Of a DNA stretch of 64,000 nt, positions 24,301 to 35,877 are shown in pieces. How positions within the stretch are numbered: position 1 is the first letter of the stretch; the number at the start of each line of letters is the position of its first letter. Origin of the DNA: Pyronema omphalodes (Eukaryota; Ascomycota; Pezizomycetes; Pezizales; Pyronemataceae); contig JAJJXM010000011.1 in assembly GCA_024516155.1 (NCBI GenBank), positions 467,501 to 531,500 on the forward strand, read 5' to 3'. Made by a program: the position numbers and the translations under genes. Below the pieces are notes generated by a model, which did not search any database, was not told the DNA's origin, and saw only the letters and a program-made list of their open reading frames with translations.

Positions 24301-25196
24301 CAAGAGGTCATACAGAGATAGTGAAGATGCTCCTGGAGAAGGATGGTGTTGATGTGAATAAGACCAATTGGTCTCGAGACACGCCATTGTCATTGGCCGC
24401 TAGAAGAGGTCATCCAGAGATAGTCAAGATGCTCTTGGAGAAGGATGGTGTTGATGTGAATATGACCGATGATGCTGGAGACACGCCATTGTCATCCGCC
24501 GTTAAAGGAGGGCATACAGAGATAGTCAAGATGCTCTTGGAGAAGGATGATGTTGATGTCAACAAGACCGATCGGTTTAGAGATACGCCATTGTCATTCG
24601 CCGTTAAAGGAGGTCACAAAGAGATAGTCAAGATGCTCTTGGAGAAGGATGATGTTGATGTGAATACGACCCATAAGTTTGGAAATACGCCATTGTCAAT
24701 CGCCGCTGCTGAAGGTAATACAGAGATAGTCAAGATGCTCTTGGATGAGGATCATGTTGATGTCAATAATACGAATAAGTCTGGGAACACGCCATTGTCA
24801 TTCGCCGTTAAAGGAGGGCATACAGAGATTGTTAAGATTCTCATAGATCATGGAGCTACAGTGGATGTGAGGGATCATAGAGGAAAAACACCACTATCCC
24901 TCGCTGCTCAACACCACTGTTTAGAAGCGTTAAATATCTTATTGAGAAGCTCCGCCGATCCCAACCTGAAAGACGAAATGCATGGCCGAACGCCTCTGAT
25001 GTGGTCATTCTATGATCCCTGGTCCAGGAAGCAACAGAAAGACTATTACAATTGCGATATACTGAAGGCACTTCTATCTCATTCGGACACCAACGTCAAC
25101 CTAAAAGCCAATGATGGCTCAACCGCACTATCGAGGGCTATCGAATGTGAACTTCATGAGGCCGAAGAACTTTTAAGAGCACATGGAGCTGTTTGA
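21331..25196 (+). pseudogene. NACHT-ankyrin STAND receptor, copy 1 (two premature stops)
   Basis: Exon model by comparison with the copy at 44959: 21331-21755, 21910-22141, 22190-22407, 22476-23063 and 23123-25196. It starts MDAFTISTGVAGFLSLALEI, a helical N-terminal domain like those of fungal STAND proteins (HeLo-like type, inferred). The P-loop is GIPGAGKT and Walker B is YICIDALDEC. A region like the winged helix after NACHT (LEELRHALAIEPGD) comes next, then ankyrin repeats with 8 units of the GHTEIVKMLLEKD type. Two in-frame stops break the NACHT region: TGA at 22669-22671 (copy 2 has CGA) and TAA at 22915-22917 (copy 2 has AAA). The ankyrin half remains open for 689 codons after the breaks. 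It could still produce truncated pieces, but the full receptor cannot be read through. Confidence 0.85.
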
Positions 25197-25365
25197 GGTA
25201 ATTTACTATTTCCCCCAACTCTGTTGCCCTACTTGGAGGATTCTGACGTTGTATTTTGTAGAGGATTTGAAGTATTTGGCAACACTTGTGAGGTTTTGGA
25301 AGGAAGTACGGTTTTTTTTTTTCGGGTTAATCAGGGGAAAGTGGCATTCCTGTAGTGTGCAGTAT

Positions 25366-25382
25366 GGGGGGGGGGGGGGGGG
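25366..25382. repeat. poly-G tract (G17)
   Basis: Run of 17 G in the 3' flank of the receptor pseudogene. The other receptor copy has a G15 run at the equivalent place (49979-49993). Confidence 0.95.
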
Positions 25383-26052
25383 TGATGGTGGTGGTGGATG
25401 GGAGCGTCCGGTTAATGTATGGGCAGTTGTGTTGGGATGGGATTCAAAGGCCAATGTCATATTTGATGCATTTGGGGATGGATTTTTGGTAATACTTTAG
25501 GAATAGAGGACGTCATTCGTGTGCTTATGGGTGGGGATTTGAACGGCTTTTGGGGAAACGGTAGAGGGTGCAATGATCATGGATTGGCAGAATTGGGCTA
25601 TGTAAGGTGAGCTAGAGGATAGGTCTGATGGTATTGGTGGTTAAATTTCATACAGTCGTTGATGATTCCTTGGAAAATTATGAAAATACTATACATATAT
25701 CATCCTTATTTAGGACTCCTTCTGATGTTCACTTGTCCTCAGCGCCTCAATTGGAAGCTGTGGCATCCGCCGACATATATGGCTATCAGCGAATCGTATT
25801 TGGCATTCTTCTCTCGTTTGGTGGTGCTCATAAGTTCATGGTATTCGCCAAAGATTATAATGTTATGTCGATTGAGGCTGAATTTTACTTAATATGTAAG
25901 TATCACTTGTGTGATTTCTACGTGCTTACTGTGGTCATGATGTGGTGATGTGCGCTTTTATTTTACTTTTTGTTTTATGACGTAGCGTGTTCCTGGTTAC
26001 ACTTTATCACAGGGGTGGGCTAAGCTGTTTCAGCTTTCGATACAAGATCTCC

Positions 26053-26305
26053 AATGGAGAACTTCCCATAATTCTATCGGGCCGGATAGAAAGTAGGGAA
26101 TTTCGGGATACAAGTGCAATAGAAGAGGCTGCTTTCCGTGAGAATATGGTCTATTGCGCTTCTATCACGCTTATATCGCGCTTTTAACGTGCCGCTCGTT
26201 AGATAATGGGGGGGGGGGGGGGGCATCTAACGGCAGTCGTGGATACCGGGTACCCCCGTTTAAACAGCGCCAATTTTTTATCAAAATGATGGGAAGTTCT
26301 CCATT
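26053..26305. repeat. 17-bp perfect inverted repeat spanning 253 bp
   Basis: AATGGAGAACTTCCCAT at 26053-26069 is matched by its exact reverse complement at 26289-26305. The interior contains a G16 run. Size and ends resemble a small non-autonomous element, but no target-site duplication is obvious. Confidence 0.6.
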
Positions 26306-26792
26306 TGACACTACGGAGATGGACGGCTAAGCGACGCAACCGCACAGCTATATATCAGTTACAGAAATATTTACGTAGAACAATAGTTTTCTACAACAAG
26401 CATCAATTTTCTCCTCATTTTGGCTGATAAATTTTGAGCACAAAACTCGATGCTGTATTCTGTGCGTAGATCGATTATCCGTTTATTGCCGCCTGCCAGA
26501 AACCTTGCGACAACTGCAACTATGCGAGTATGGGGATAGAATGCATATGCATGATATGCTCGAAATTTTTGACCTCACCACAAAAACTTTCGTGGCAGCC
26601 ATCACAGAATAATGTTTATTGGCGCTTTATATCTCACAAATGATTTTCGCGTTTGCCTGTTTTTGTTAAGCCAAAAAATATCGCACTGGAGGCAGATTTC
26701 CCGCCGCTGTATTTGAAGTGGATAGATTCTGATAAACAACCCCAACTTTAGCTATGCGATAGCAATAGAAAATTCGAATAGACAGGGCAGGA

Positions 26793-26812
26793 GGGGGGGG
26801 GGGGGGGGGGGG
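26793..26812. repeat. poly-G tract (G20)
   Basis: Uninterrupted run of 20 G in intergenic DNA. Confidence 0.95.
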
Positions 26813-27352
26813 TTGGCATCCCAGCCATCCATTCACAGTCTATATAAAAGTTTTTCCGTGCTGAAATAGGCACTTCCGTCCGATGCTATAGACTGATGGG
26901 AAATCCTCCACTCATCATGTATCACACATTGATGTTCATGCAGTTACACTGGCCCAGAGTTGTGGCAGGTCTCAATTTGGAATGAGAAAATGTCTAGTGA
27001 AGCTTCACGGAATTATTTGGATACTGCACAATCTAGGAGTTACATGTGCAAAATTTGTGGAAAAAATCACACCATATGATTCAAAAACTGATAATACAGT
27101 AGTTATGTATCGAGAAGGAGTTTGATTTTCATGTAGAAATACATACATATGTAGGAATTGAGGTTTTACATGATTGCAGAATTCCGCCGAGCCTCAGATT
27201 CCAGCCTCAGGAGTCGGCCCAATTCAGCATTGTCTTTTCCCGATCCAATTACAACACGCACCAGTCTTCGACGACCCGGCCGAAAGACATCAACATATGC
27301 GACAAAGCAAATTTTGGTACCAGACATTATCATTAATCCGAAACTAACCATC

Positions 27353-28109
27353 TCAAACAACATTTCCGACCATACTTTTCCTAGAGCCTCTCTTTCCCCA
27401 TGGACTTTCCCCCAGATCCCTCTCGATCTCTTCCGTCAAAGTCATTCCTCCAACACCAATGTGAACTGTATCTAACCGATGTTGTTGAATAACTGGTCTC
27501 TGATCCTCCTCCTCTTCAATTTGTCTACCCCATCCTTCCCTCCGCTGTATAAGTCGTAGATATAATGCGTTCGCTGCACTGAGAAGGAATAATGTTGCCA
27601 ATATCACACTTCCGCACCATGCTCCTCTGCTTTGTTTACAGAAACCCCGTACACCGAGTATCCACGTAGCGTAATCCCCAGATAAACCGATAGGTAGTGA
27701 AGGAACTTCCGGTGAACCGTTGCATCCCAGAGTAAGTCGTGTAAGAGGTAAACCCATTGTTACTGCAGCGGCGATAAAGAGGGCACAGATTGTGGAATCG
27801 GCAGCGATAACGACGGCATAATGGATCGAAGTCAGGAGATGTAAAAGGAATGTAGAGCTTGTATATAAGAGTGCTAATAGAGCCTATGATGTTTGTCAGT
27901 GAAAAAGTCCGGGTCAAGGATAAACAGATACGTACCACTACCAGCGTGTAAATAATTTGATAAGGCGGGGCACTTGGATAATGTTCTATGCGCACGGCAA
28001 GGAGGGAAAGAAAAGAAATGGTCACGATGACCACCACAAGCTGAAGAACTCTGATCCCCGAGAAAATGTAGCCTATGGGGCTTTTCGACATCGAGCGCAT
28101 GGCCATCAT
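27353..28109 (-). CDS. four-helix membrane protein, MARVEL-like
   Basis: Exons 28109-27936 and 27883-27353 join in phase 0 across a 52-nt intron (donor GTACGT) to give 234 aa. Four hydrophobic segments are visible: IRVLQLVVVIVTISFLSLL near the start, then QIIYTLVV spliced onto ALLALLYTSSTFLL, then VVIAADSTICALFIAAAV, then GSVILATLFLLSAANALYL. This spacing is typical of fungal MARVEL-domain proteins, which sit in membranes and organise trafficking or cell-cortex domains. The C-terminal tail is charged and cytosolic-looking. The start is the first of two adjacent ATG codons. The exact membership is inferred from topology only. Confidence 0.75.
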
Positions 28110-29890
28110 ATTCGGATTGTCAATGACATTCACCAGCTACTTCTGGCAGCTCTAGTACTAGAGCTCGATCTGCTGGGGAAAGCGGGACTTATGTATTCTT
28201 CCAGCTGAAAAGCGAAGGATTATTGGTCTATTAATAAAGGAAAAACGTGTGGTGTCGGGTTTGTGGGCGGAGCATCAAGAGACATCTCGTTGGTTGTCTG
28301 ATTTACGAGGAGGGTGGCCAGCTAAGCGACATTTATCGATGTATCACAGCTGGTTGGGCAGGCTGCGCATTTGATGATATCCCTACCTGGCCAATATTTC
28401 CTCGCCCTTTCTCGCTGTACTGATATCGCTGATTCTGCTTATTTGCTCGCAGTTACTGGCAACGCACATTGACGTGCTGGGCTTGCCGAAGATCGAAGCC
28501 GCCGGCTCGCTGATGAAACGCGAAAAGAAGGCTTGTGGGGTTAAGGGGTGATCGTCGCATCGTCCGTGATTGGACAGGGCTGAAGCAAATTAGGTTCTCC
28601 AGAGATCCACAAACTCTCATTAAACGAACGAGATCCACCAATGCACGCAAATAAATGGTAGATATCGCTAACGACCGCTCTGGTAGGTCGATGGGGTATG
28701 TAGCCCCGTTTGGCACTGGTCTCCATAATTGAGATAACGACCAGGACGAATTTTCACCTCAGAGACATCTGGTCTGCATAAGATCAGAATGAAAATGGCA
28801 TCTACAGCGCCGAGAAGGAGGCACGTGTGTTTAGAAACCTGCTAAGATTCCGGAACGGTGACAGTCAGGATGAAAGCTTGGTTATGATTGCGCACTAGAG
28901 CATTGTTTAGAGGTGTTCTGCAGTGACGTTAAAAGTTGTGGAGGGTAATTACTTACACGCCGGTGAATGTTAATCCGAAGTTCGAGGATACATGACTCTC
29001 ATTTGGAAATTCTTTAACATGATTTGGGTATGTAGTCCTTGTCTATAATGGATACCGAAGGCCTGGATGTTGAGCTTCTAAAGAGACATAAGGGGGCTAT
29101 GCAAGAATCCCTTTCCATGTGTTTTATCACAGACTCCTGTCATTCTTGCTTTACACTCCCTATTGTAATCCAAATATTGCCTGCAGTCAGTTGAGCACTC
29201 GTATATGGTTTTGTAGATGCGTGAAGGGATGAAAAAGCATAACGTGATCGAATGGCTATTGATTTTTTACAGCGAGCCAGTCGTTTAAAACCATAGATTT
29301 GACTCAATTACAATGCAAAATCGGAGACGAGGAAATGAGCGATCGGCAGTTCATCAGGGTGCTGTGGAAGTTTGGACGATGGAAGCGAAAGGCCAAAGAG
29401 CTAGACGTGAATATCTTTACACGATTGTGGCACTAGTCAAAGATCTTTTTTTTTTTTTTTTTCGAGCGCTTCGATCTATAAGCATCTTGAAAGAAGGTAT
29501 ACTTAGGGGAAGTAGATCTGTATCCACACTATAATGCTGATATTGGTTGTGTTTACGAAACTGAAACGTTGCCGTGATGTTTGGTGTCGCACACCAGTGA
29601 ACACAACAGCTGCTTCAACGGCCCGCGCACCGCACAGACAAAACCTTATCCAAATTAAAAAGCTCTTAGCGGACAAGGCTTGGCGAGTAGTGCGCAGGCA
29701 CTACGGCTATATCTACGAACAGCCGCGGGTGCCAAGTGTACACTCCATCAGCGGCGAACTGAGATTCGCTGTCCATAATATAGACCACTGCTAAATATTT
29801 ACTCTTCATGCTGACCGCCAGCCTTTATTGCGCCGCACCTTAACCACAAACGCCATGATATCTAAACAAAAAACCAAAGAACGACAATAT
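28110..29890. other. intergenic, no clear gene
   Basis: About 1.8 kb. A T18 run lies near 29445-29462. Short open frames on both strands have no recognisable features. Confidence 0.45.
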
Positions 29891-31066
29891 TTAAGCTGCA
29901 AGAGCCTGTGGTTCCTCGTTGGACTTCCGAACCGCATACTCTGCTACTAAACCACCCCCAATAGCAACACCACCTACACTCCAAGCACACCATTTGAACC
30001 ACCACCAACAGTCACCTACCTTCTTGAAGTTTGCTCTTGCAATCATCCAGCCCAAACCAACCGCAGTACCACCACAGCTACCCACAAAGTATGCTGGACC
30101 CATTCCTGAAATCACACCAGCACCTGCTAACAATCCAATCTGGAGGACACCCAGAGCCGATAGGAAAGTTCTAGTCCTTCCTTCATTGGCAATAGCTGTA
30201 CTTTTAACACCAGCTTTCTTGTCATCCTTGATATCCTGGTGTGCATACACGGTATCATAGAGAACAGTCCAAGCTACGTTACTGGCATAAAGACAAGCTG
30301 CAGTCGCACCAATAACTGGATCAAATAAACTCAATCCCATGGCCGGAAAACCCAACAGCGCACCCCAAGAGAATGCCGTTCCCAAAACCACCTGAGGGTA
30401 ATTTGTAAACCGCTTCATAGCGGGGTATGCACAAACCACGAGCATACTTGGAATAGCAGCAAAGATAACCTCAACTGGAAATTGAACCAGCAACCCAAGT
30501 CCTGTAAGACACTGTGCTCCCGCGAATAGGAATGCATTCTGGGGCGTGACAGCTCGCCGAGCTAATGGTCGGAATTTGGTGCGGGTGACTTTGGGGTCAA
30601 TGTTGCGGTCCCATAGATCGTTAATGGTGCATCCAGCTCCACGCATGATAAACGCTCCGGTACTAAAAAGGAAGCAAGTGTAAAGAACTGAGCTGACAGG
30701 CGCAACCGGAGTGGTGAGAGAAGCGGCCATAACAGTAGACCAGAGGCAAGGCAAAAGTAGGTAAATTGTTCCAGTTGGTTTGTCAAGGCGAGTGAGCTCC
30801 GCATAAGGCACCCAGCTTTTTGGTAGCCATGATATAAAACCGGTGGTCGGGGGTGTGTAGACGTCAGGTGTCTTTGGCGAGCTGTCAGCGCTGTTGGCGG
30901 GGGTGAGGGTTGCTGCGGCACGGTAGATCGCGAGCGCGGTTGGCCGCTGAAACGACAAATTAGTCGGGCGGTGGACAAGAGGTCGCGGTTTGGTAAGGCA
31001 TTGCGAAGAGAGGGATCGAGTACGAATCGACTTGGTCAATTGGGTGGGCCGGCGGAAGAGCAACAT
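29891..31066 (-). CDS. COQ2: 4-hydroxybenzoate polyprenyltransferase, mitochondrial (COQ2)
   Basis: Single exon, 391 aa. The N-terminus is Arg/Ser/Thr-rich and nearly free of acidic residues, as in a mitochondrial targeting peptide. RLDKPTGT (93-100) opens the UbiA fold. The first Asp-rich prenyl-diphosphate/Mg motif is NDLWDRNID (149-157), followed by RTKFRPLARRAVT. The second Asp motif is DTVYAHQDIKDD (271-282), followed by KAGVKSTA. Several hydrophobic helices cover the rest. The enzyme attaches the polyprenyl tail to 4-hydroxybenzoate in the inner mitochondrial membrane, a committed step in ubiquinone synthesis. It is divergent from the RING gene to its right, with about 170 bp between starts. 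Confidence 0.96.
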   Translation of the reverse strand: MLLFRRPTQLTKSIRTRSLSSQCLTKPRPLVHRPTNLSFQRPTALAIYRAAATLTPANSADSSPKTPDVYTPPTTGFISWLPKSWVPYAELTRLDKPTGTIYLLLPCLWSTVMAASLTTPVAPVSSVLYTCFLFSTGAFIMRGAGCTINDLWDRNIDPKVTRTKFRPLARRAVTPQNAFLFAGAQCLTGLGLLVQFPVEVIFAAIPSMLVVCAYPAMKRFTNYPQVVLGTAFSWGALLGFPAMGLSLFDPVIGATAACLYASNVAWTVLYDTVYAHQDIKDDKKAGVKSTAIANEGRTRTFLSALGVLQIGLLAGAGVISGMGPAYFVGSCGGTAVGLGWMIARANFKKVGDCWWWFKWCAWSVGGVAIGGGLVAEYAVRKSNEEPQALAA

Positions 31067-31235
31067 CGTGGATGTGCGGGTGGAGCCGGCGGTTTTAGGT
31101 TCGAGATGTTTCAGCGATGTAACGACACCGGAGTATTATTTATCCGGATCACCGTATACATGCCAAGACCATGAGCAATTCCTCTTCCTCCATCACTCGT
31201 TCCACATCACGAATAATTGAAACAGAAAAATCTAC

Positions 31236-33107
31236 ATGCATCGACTTCCGACTCCAATGTCCTCACCAAGACAGGTGTCCTCGACAGGATCGCCACGCAA
31301 AAATAAAAACGACCCTATATTTCACTGCCGAGTTTGCTTCAAAGGCTTACCAGCAACTGCCTCGAAAGATCCTACACAACCACCGTTCTGGCTCACAAGT
31401 TGCGGACATATTGTCTGCTCTGACCATATTTTTCCTGAGGGTGGTTAGTACATTGTGCTGTACATTCGATTGAACGAATCATAACTGACTGTCGCTATCA
31501 GCTCCCGAGAATGCGACGGCCAAAAAGCATTGTTGTCCACACTGCGAAAAAGACGACATCTCACTTGTTGGGGTGGACGGCGCAGAGGTTTTCACTTCCA
31601 TCGTAAGACATTGAACAGAGATCTGATTACCTTGATGATTTTAAGCCACCTGAAGGACTCAAAGACTATTTCACTCCAGCCACAGAGCTAGTTGAGAATC
31701 TCGCAGGCGCATTAAAGGTGATTACATTCTGCAAATGAAGCTTTACAATTCTAACTTATTAGTTCCAATACGAGAATGTTCTACGTTTTGCTGCACATTA
31801 TAAGTCTTTGGCAGAAAAGTTATCCGAGAAGCTTGACAATCAGAAGAGTGTTTTGCTGCGGGTAAAGGACGAACTTCTCGAAGCACGTGAGCTCAAAAGG
31901 TTAGCGTTTAGTCCGAGTATCGGAATTATATTGACTTACGAACAGAAAAAACGAAGTTTTAAACGAAGAAGTTACCAGATTGCGGGAGCAAAACGAACAA
32001 TATCGAGCGCAATTGCACAAATCACCGCGTCAACTGTCCCATCCCTCTCCCTCAACCGCTCAACTACATCCAGAATCCATACCGAGCGATGATACTCTGC
32101 CTGCTAACACACTCAAAAGAAAGGCCGAAGACGCTCTCGATAATAATTCGCAGATTAATGTAAGAAATTTCAGACGTGAGCTAAATGGAAATATGGGAAT
32201 GGCGCCTCCTCCAGCACCGCTGCCAGCACGAGGCTCTAATTATGCAGTCCCAAACAATGTCAACATCCTGAGCCCGACACCAAAACAAAGCCCTGTGAGA
32301 CAGAATCAATTGGAACCTGACTCTTTCTTATCAAGACATAGCTACGAAAACTTCCAGGAGAGATCACCACCGAATAACTTTTACCAGCACCAGCCTCCGC
32401 GCTGCGCACGGTCCGACGAAAGCGAATATCTCCAACAGCCATCTCATCGGCAACCATCTTATCAGCAGCCATCTCATCAGCAGCCATCTCATCAGCAGCC
32501 ATCTCATCAGCAGCCATCTCCTCGACTATCCCATACGCATCAAGGGTTACATATACCTGCCCAGACGCCCCTACAGACACCTCGAAGGCAATATGTTTCC
32601 CCCCCAGACGCGCCACAGGCCTTCAATTCTGGTGCGCCGTTGAGGACGCCAATGTATATTCAAAGACCAGGAACTATTGACACCTCGCACCTGGAATCCA
32701 GGACATCATACATTTCCCCTCTAACTGCGGGAATAGGATTCCAGGCCCACATGAAATACGGATCGCCTTCCAAGTCAATTCAATCGCGAGGAAGGCTTAC
32801 TCTACCACCCCAAACATCTTCTAGGTTTCAATATCAAGCATCTACAACAAACATGGGCGGCAGACCGGAGGAGCAAATGCTGGGCACAGGTAGTAGTGGA
32901 GTTAGTCCATTCTTCTCACGCCCAACCTCGGTTGCGACATTTGAGGGAAATTTTGGACGAGAATTTGCGAACCCGTTCCTGCAGCGACCACAATCGGCGA
33001 TGCCAAATCCTCCCATCCGGCGCACTGAAGAATTGAGACAGCTGGTGCACGGTAGTGGTGGATTTATGGATAGACCTGGACTAAGGAAGGTAGTGCGACG
33101 GGAATGA
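31236..33107 (+). CDS. RING-finger, coiled-coil protein (Zip3/HEI10-like layout)
   Basis: Five exons: 31236-31443, 31502-31602, 31646-31717, 31763-31899 and 31946-33107 (559 aa; a second in-frame ATG at 31257 would give 552). A RING is assembled across the first intron: C-x2-C (CRVC), then SCGHIVCSDH, then CPHC, with ligand order C,C,C,H,C,H,C,C. A coiled coil follows (LAEKLSEKLDNQKSVLLRVK and EVTRLREQNEQYRAQL). The C-terminal half is disordered, with SHQQP repeats at about 32450-32520. The N-terminal RING, central coil and disordered tail match the meiotic crossover ligases Zip3/HEI10/RNF212, but many RING proteins share this layout. E3 activity is likely; the meiotic role is only a suggestion. 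The 43-nt second intron is the least certain join. Confidence 0.75.
32437..32526 (+). repeat. 15-bp coding microsatellite (SHQQP)n
   Basis: About five to six tandem copies of the 15-base unit CCATCTCATCAGCAG inside the last exon of the RING gene, encoding SHQQP units. Confidence 0.85.
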
Positions 33108-34456
33108 CGAGATAGATTTTGATTTTTAGACATGTTTGCTGATACCATTTTGAGGATTTGACATTGGATTTGGTCGTGTGCAAGGGGCGATGTAGTTTTC
33201 AATCAAGGAACCGGAAATCGAAGCTTTCTAAACTTAGATCCGCCGGTAACCCCCGCGATGTCATGCATTAGGCGATCTCAACCAAGTGTTTAAGTCGTAG
33301 GTCTATCCCTGTAGTCTCTGGTAATCCAGGGGGCAATCATTTTGTTTGATCCGTGAGGCCGAAGATACGAAAGAGAGACTTTGCACAACGGAATTTTGAA
33401 GCTGTGGTAGCAGACTAAACAGTTCGTCCTTCAACAGTTGCCGAAAGAATTTGCGGATTCAAGGTATCAATAAAAGCCCAATCCCATATACTGGCGACTT
33501 CGCAGACGTCGTATAACGCTTCAGGAACACCAACGAATACTGAAAAAACAAAAACCACTACTTCTTGAGTACTAGGGATTTTGACGATAAAAATCACACC
33601 ATACATAATTGTAAAAATTGGCCGTGGATGAGGTCAAGGTGATAGTTGGAGCCCATGACCTCAACCGGGTGATTCAGGGTAAGATAACCGGGTTTTTGTC
33701 GCGCGAGGAAAGAAACCCAGTTTGAAACCACCATATTACCTCAACGCGAACTTAATCGATTCACTTCTGGTTGAAAATATTCATTCTATCAATGTAGAGG
33801 AACTCATATAGTAAGGCTATTTCTATTCAATTATCAACTGATAGATCGGTAACTCTGTGAAGTCCAAAGGTGATATGGCCTGTTTTACCTACAGAGTAAC
33901 TGGCGCTACAGTTGAAGTTCCCATAACTCTCTGACCGTGGCTGTCAATATTTTGCAAAGGTGGATGGATGGTGAGATATCCACCATTCCGTCGGAGGTGC
34001 AAAGTCTTCAATTCGTTCCCGAAGCCGAAATTTGCGTTAGACGCCGTCTTTGGTTTCTCGGGAAGCTGGAATTAAGTTTCGGGTTTGGAGGTTGGTTAGC
34101 GCGTAAGCGGTTCGCGCAACGATCAACATGAAAGTTGGAACCCTGTAAGTTGTGACGTCACCAACTCAAAATTAGGAATGCCTGTATGTCCAACATCGTT
34201 ACAACGGCTGCAGCATCGCTTCCAACAATCGTCAATTTTCATGCCTTCCTTGGATACTGCTTCGCGGAAATCTTGCCTAATGATAGAAAATAATTTAACT
34301 ACCGATGACGTTTTACAGCACATAAATTAATCCAATTCCCGCTGCCGTGAACTTTTTTATTCTCCATCTTCAGATTACAGTATCAAACACATCATTACAA
34401 TACAACTCAGAAACATTTCGACACTCTTCTTATAACCTTTATACAACATAATAAAT
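33108..34456. other. intergenic, no clear gene
   Basis: About 1.3 kb. A 63-codon minus-strand frame (33606-33415) and a 64-codon plus frame (33937-34131) show no family features. The right end is the leader of the DUF1761-like gene. Confidence 0.45.
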
Positions 34457-35041
34457 ATGACTTCGTGAGTCTACATTACTCTCAGCTTTTGAGGAAATGA
34501 ATTACTAACATTCAATAGCTACCACCTTTCCTACATGCCCCCCGTCAAGCCCAGCGCCATTGCCTTGGGAACCGTCTTCACCCACGTCTCCAACCTTGCC
34601 GTCCTCACCCCTATCTTCGGAGAGACCTACCGCCGTGCCCAGCGCGCCGATACCAAGGAGGAGTTCTTGAAGTCTCGCGAGGCTGCTTCTGCCGCCACTT
34701 TGTACGGTAGCACTCTTGTTGGATCCGGAGTTCAGACCTATGCCGTCGCAGCTGTTTTGAACCACTGTGGAGTTTTGTCTTACAAGGGAGCCGCATACGT
34801 TGGAGGACTTATCTTTGCTGCCACCGCACTACCTCAGGTAAAGGATCTCGATTTTGTTTGGTTATGGAATATAAGAAATAAGAAACTGACAATAATATAG
34901 ATCATCTCCCAGGCTTTCCAGGAGCGTAGACCTGCAGAGTTGTTGGCAGTGAAGGCTGCGGTTTCTGCTGTTGATACCATCGGTCTAGCGGTCTTCTTGA
35001 CCTGGTGGGGAACTAACCCTGCTCAGGATTTGTTGAGGTAA
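34457..35041 (+). CDS. small membrane protein, DUF1761-like
   Basis: Three exons: 34457-34464, 34519-34837 and 34901-35041 (155 aa). The first exon is only 8 nt (ATG ACT TC). The GTGAGT donor, CAATAG acceptor and phase support it. Four hydrophobic stretches are visible: PSAIALGTVFTHVSNLAVLT, ATLYGSTLVGSGVQTYAVAA, AAYVGGLIFAATALPQ and TIGLAVFLTWWGT. Size and helix pattern match the DUF1761 family of fungal and bacterial small membrane proteins, for which no biochemical role is established. The C-terminus ends NPAQDLLR. Confidence 0.78.
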
Positions 35042-35473
35042 TGGGCGGCGGTGAAATGGGTGTCTTGGATTTTATTTAGAGCGGATGGAGTTTTGCTTGT
35101 GCGAGTAGTGGGTTTTGTAAATTCTACGCTTCAATACCTCAAATAATGAACTCTTTATTATAAGAATATTTTTGCTATGTTCGGGATTTCTCTTTTTGAT
35201 GGGATTGCGTGTGTGGTGACTTCTTTCCATATCATACGATAAATATGCAAAGGATATGTTTAAATGAAGACACATATTCATTCACTGCACATGTTTATAA
35301 TGCTACCAGTTACCTAGGTACTGTCTATGACTTCAATTTCCCCATTCGTTGAAAAAGCCTATAACCTCTAGCATTACAAAAGTATCAAAACAATCCACCG
35401 CTTAACACTTCCTTTACCTCATCCAGTCTACATAAAAACCCCACATCTCAACCAAAAACACCTCCATACCCCC
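35042..35473. other. short intergenic, converging 3' ends
   Basis: 3' flank of the DUF1761-like gene. No gene seen. Confidence 0.5.
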
Positions 35474-35877
35474 CTACAGTCTCTTACCACTCCTCCTACT
35501 ATAACCATCACAAAATCTTATCAACAACTCCTCAATCAACTCCTCATTCCTGTAACATTCTAATGAATCCCAACCTCGGAGGTGATGTTCGTCGTTGTCT
35601 GCTAGTGCCATACTACGCGATAGTTCCTGCAAATCCCCGATACCCGGAAACAAGTTCGCCGCACTTAAACTTCAACACCAAAAATAACACCAAAAAAAAA
35701 AATCTCAAACACGCCTTGAATCTCTGAAGACTTTTGTAAACTGAAGACTACTATAGCAGCTATACATTCAATATACTGGGAGTTCCAGCGTAGATATATA
35801 TCACCGAATATGGTATTTCTTGCGATTAACTGTCTGGATAATATAACAGTTAATAAAATCGCGGAGTTCATGATCAT
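35474..35877 (-). CDS. possible small hypothetical protein
   Basis: Exons 35877-35713 and 35626-35474 join in phase 0 (GTGTTT donor, GCAG acceptor) to give 105 aa. The first part is hydrophobic (MIMNSAILLTVILSRQLIA). The second exon reads convincingly as protein: SRSMALADNDEHHLRGWDSL and ECYRNEELIEELLIRF. No family is recognised. Additional upstream exons are possible, and the donor is weak. Confidence 0.4.

Larger units (their letters stand above)
25197..27352. other. intergenic with G tracts and inverted repeat
   Basis: The first ~450 bp is duplicated downstream of the 49.8 kb copy. Also contains three long G runs (25366-25382, 26208-26223, 26793-26812) and a 17-bp perfect inverted repeat (26053-26069 and 26289-26305). 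No gene seen. Confidence 0.5.

Noticed and set aside
29534..29794. 86-codon plus-strand frame near the COQ2 3' end
   Set aside because: No recognisable features and no splice partners.
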